This document shows positions 34,359 through 35,150 of a stretch of 35,150 nt of DNA, in pieces; the first letter of the stretch is position 1, and every line of letters begins with the position of its first letter. The notes under the pieces are model-generated. The model had not been told where the DNA came from. It saw nothing but the letters and a program-made list of their open reading frames with translations, and made no database searches. The stretch is from Clostridiaceae bacterium (GTDB taxonomy: Bacteria; Bacillota; Clostridia; DSM-8532): positions 1 through 35,150 of the forward strand of contig JAAYFU010000060.1 of NCBI GenBank assembly GCA_012728095.1, given 5' to 3'. The position numbers were made by a program, and so were the translations under genes.

Positions 34359-35018
34359 TCAAATACCATTTTTATAAAATTTGAATGACGGTATAGTACC
34401 TATAACCGGCAAATTAAGATGTTTCTTAACGTCTTCCGGTGTCTTGACAGTATTATCAAAATATATAATAAGAAGTATTATTCCCATGCCTGCGATAAGG
34501 CCTAATATAACTCCAATTATGTAATTCATCCTCTTGTTGGGAGATACAGGATTTGGTTGAAGCTCAGCTTTATCAATTATTTGTACGTTTTCTATCTGCA
34601 TTATTTCGATAATTTTCTTTTTAAGCACTTCTGCAACTTTATTGGTCAGTTTCATTGCCATTTGTGGATCAGTATCATTAACTGATATTTGTATTACTCT
34701 GGATTCACCTCTTTGATTAACTACGATTCTTCCCGCCAGAGAAGCCGCACTTATATTTTTAAGTCCCATTTGCTCAATTACTTCGCTTGCAACCAATTTG
34801 CTTTTTGCCAGTTCGCGATAGTCATCTATCAGGATTGTGCCAGGAGATAAATCACTGGTTTGTATACCTTCTGTTTCAACATTCTTTCCTACATAAAGAG
34901 TCGTGCTGGATGAATAGACAGGAACAATGAAGTAATTCGTCCAAATATATGAAGCTGAACCAAATATCAGGATGCAGATTCCAAAAATCCACCATTTCCT
35001 GAGAACCAGCCAGACTAG
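34359..35018 (-). pseudogene. Wzz/YveK-like chain-length regulator, 5' end lost at IS
   Basis: About 220 codons are open from a TAA at 35019-35021 to the stop at 34359. The translation starts VLRKWWIFGICILIFGSASY, the first membrane helix of the Wzz/CapA family, then VPVYSSSTTLYVG, a periplasmic-side coiled region, and a second helix (YIIGVILGLIAGMGIILLI) followed by the PEDVKKHLNLPVIGTIP motif that activates the kinase. No ATG, and only a TTG 73 residues in, is available. Only the first ~10 family residues are missing, and the sequence changes to insertion-sequence DNA there. It is therefore broken at its 5' end, which also cuts off the operon promoter. Confidence 0.8.
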
Positions 35019-35071
35019 TTATAGTCTCAAGTAGTGGTGTAAATTTCGTGGAGGCTAATTGACAAAAGTAA

Positions 35072-35141
35072 CCACGATATGATTTCTACTTTATTAGGGA
35101 AACAAAACATAACAAATAAAGTAGAGGAGGTCATACCGTGG
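35072..35141 (+). promoter_or_regulatory. Start-codon-sequestering hairpin in the transposase leader
   Basis: CCACGATATGA (35072-35082) pairs with TCATACCGTGG (35131-35141) with one mismatch, and CTACTTTATT (35086-35095) pairs perfectly with AATAAAGTAG (35115-35124). The GTG start (35138) is in the outer stem and the AGGAGG lies in the internal loop. A different pairing, TCGTGG (35046-35051) with CCACGA, could free the start. Confidence 0.6.
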
Positions 35142-35150
35142 CTACTAATA
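35138..35150 (+). CDS. Transposase N terminus, runs off window
   Basis: GTG start with GGAGG 7 bases upstream; the four visible codons read M-A-T-N. The product is presumed to be the transposase from its place at the IS end; there is too little sequence to identify its family. Confidence 0.45.

Larger units (their letters stand above)
35019..35150 (+). mobile_element. Left end of an insertion sequence (possibly IS256 type), partial
   Basis: Next to the broken wzz gene begins sequence with AGTGGTGTAAATTTCGTGG, a TTGACA, and a leader to a GGAGG-GTG start. The GTGTAAAT end is reminiscent of IS256-type termini, but that is from memory only. The exact edge lies between 35010 and 35035; AGACTAGTTATAGTCT (35012-35027) is a palindrome at the junction. 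The other end and the transposase body lie outside the window. Confidence 0.55.

Overview
The window looks like a chromosome segment of an anaerobic, spore-forming member of the Clostridia (Bacillota). The indications are a full-length pyruvate:ferredoxin oxidoreductase, a desulfoferrodoxin, an S-layer-anchored glycosidase-like protein, a small protein of a clostridial spore-surface family, IreB, a PyrR attenuator and an FMN riboswitch, strong GGAGG-type ribosome binding sites and a fairly AT-rich composition. No tRNA, rRNA or CRISPR array was seen. Species cannot be named from the sequence.

Layout. 1-2.2 kb: start of an unidentified exported protein, then an xpaC-telA pair (minus strand). 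2.2-8.4 kb: a B12-binding radical SAM protein, galactose mutarotase, a DUF2974-type hydrolase and an ABC exporter half-transporter. 8.6-13.3 kb: nifJ (PFOR), a repeat-rich gap, a 55-codon spore-surface-like gene and desulfoferrodoxin. 13.5-18.2 kb: an SLH plus GH18-like secreted protein, a decayed dinB fragment, and a two-gene ABC exporter operon. 18.5-22.4 kb: a Ca2+-type P-ATPase and exonuclease III, separated by a second repeat-rich gap. 22.7-29.3 kb: a DUF4190 membrane protein, an Lgt-family protein, an attenuator-controlled pyrR-uraA operon, a small membrane protein, enolase, and a riboswitch-controlled ribU. 29.3-32.7 kb: an aldo/keto reductase with a ferredoxin tail, ireB, mtaB, and an HPr-like protein without the catalytic histidine. 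32.9-35.15 kb: an exopolysaccharide regulatory operon (wzz-like, cpsD-like kinase, cpsB-like phosphatase) whose first gene lacks its 5' end at the edge of an insertion sequence that runs off the window.

Genes that work together: pyrR and uraA form a uracil salvage and sensing unit; ribU is controlled by FMN; the ABC ATPase and permease at 15.8-18.2 kb form one exporter; Wzz, kinase and phosphatase form the usual BY-kinase control module for polysaccharide chain length, probably now inactive or altered.

The least ordinary material is non-coding. Five intergenic regions carry REP-like palindromes with compensatory stem changes (ATTCT/AGAAT versus ATCCT/AGGAT). Two of them also carry a 213-217 bp element with about 20-bp inverted ends and several internal hairpins, and one also has a truncated third copy. 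The two full copies differ by paired changes that keep the stems. The transposase leader at the right edge can fold so that the GTG start is paired and the Shine-Dalgarno sequence lies in an internal loop, an arrangement resembling fold-back control of transposition.
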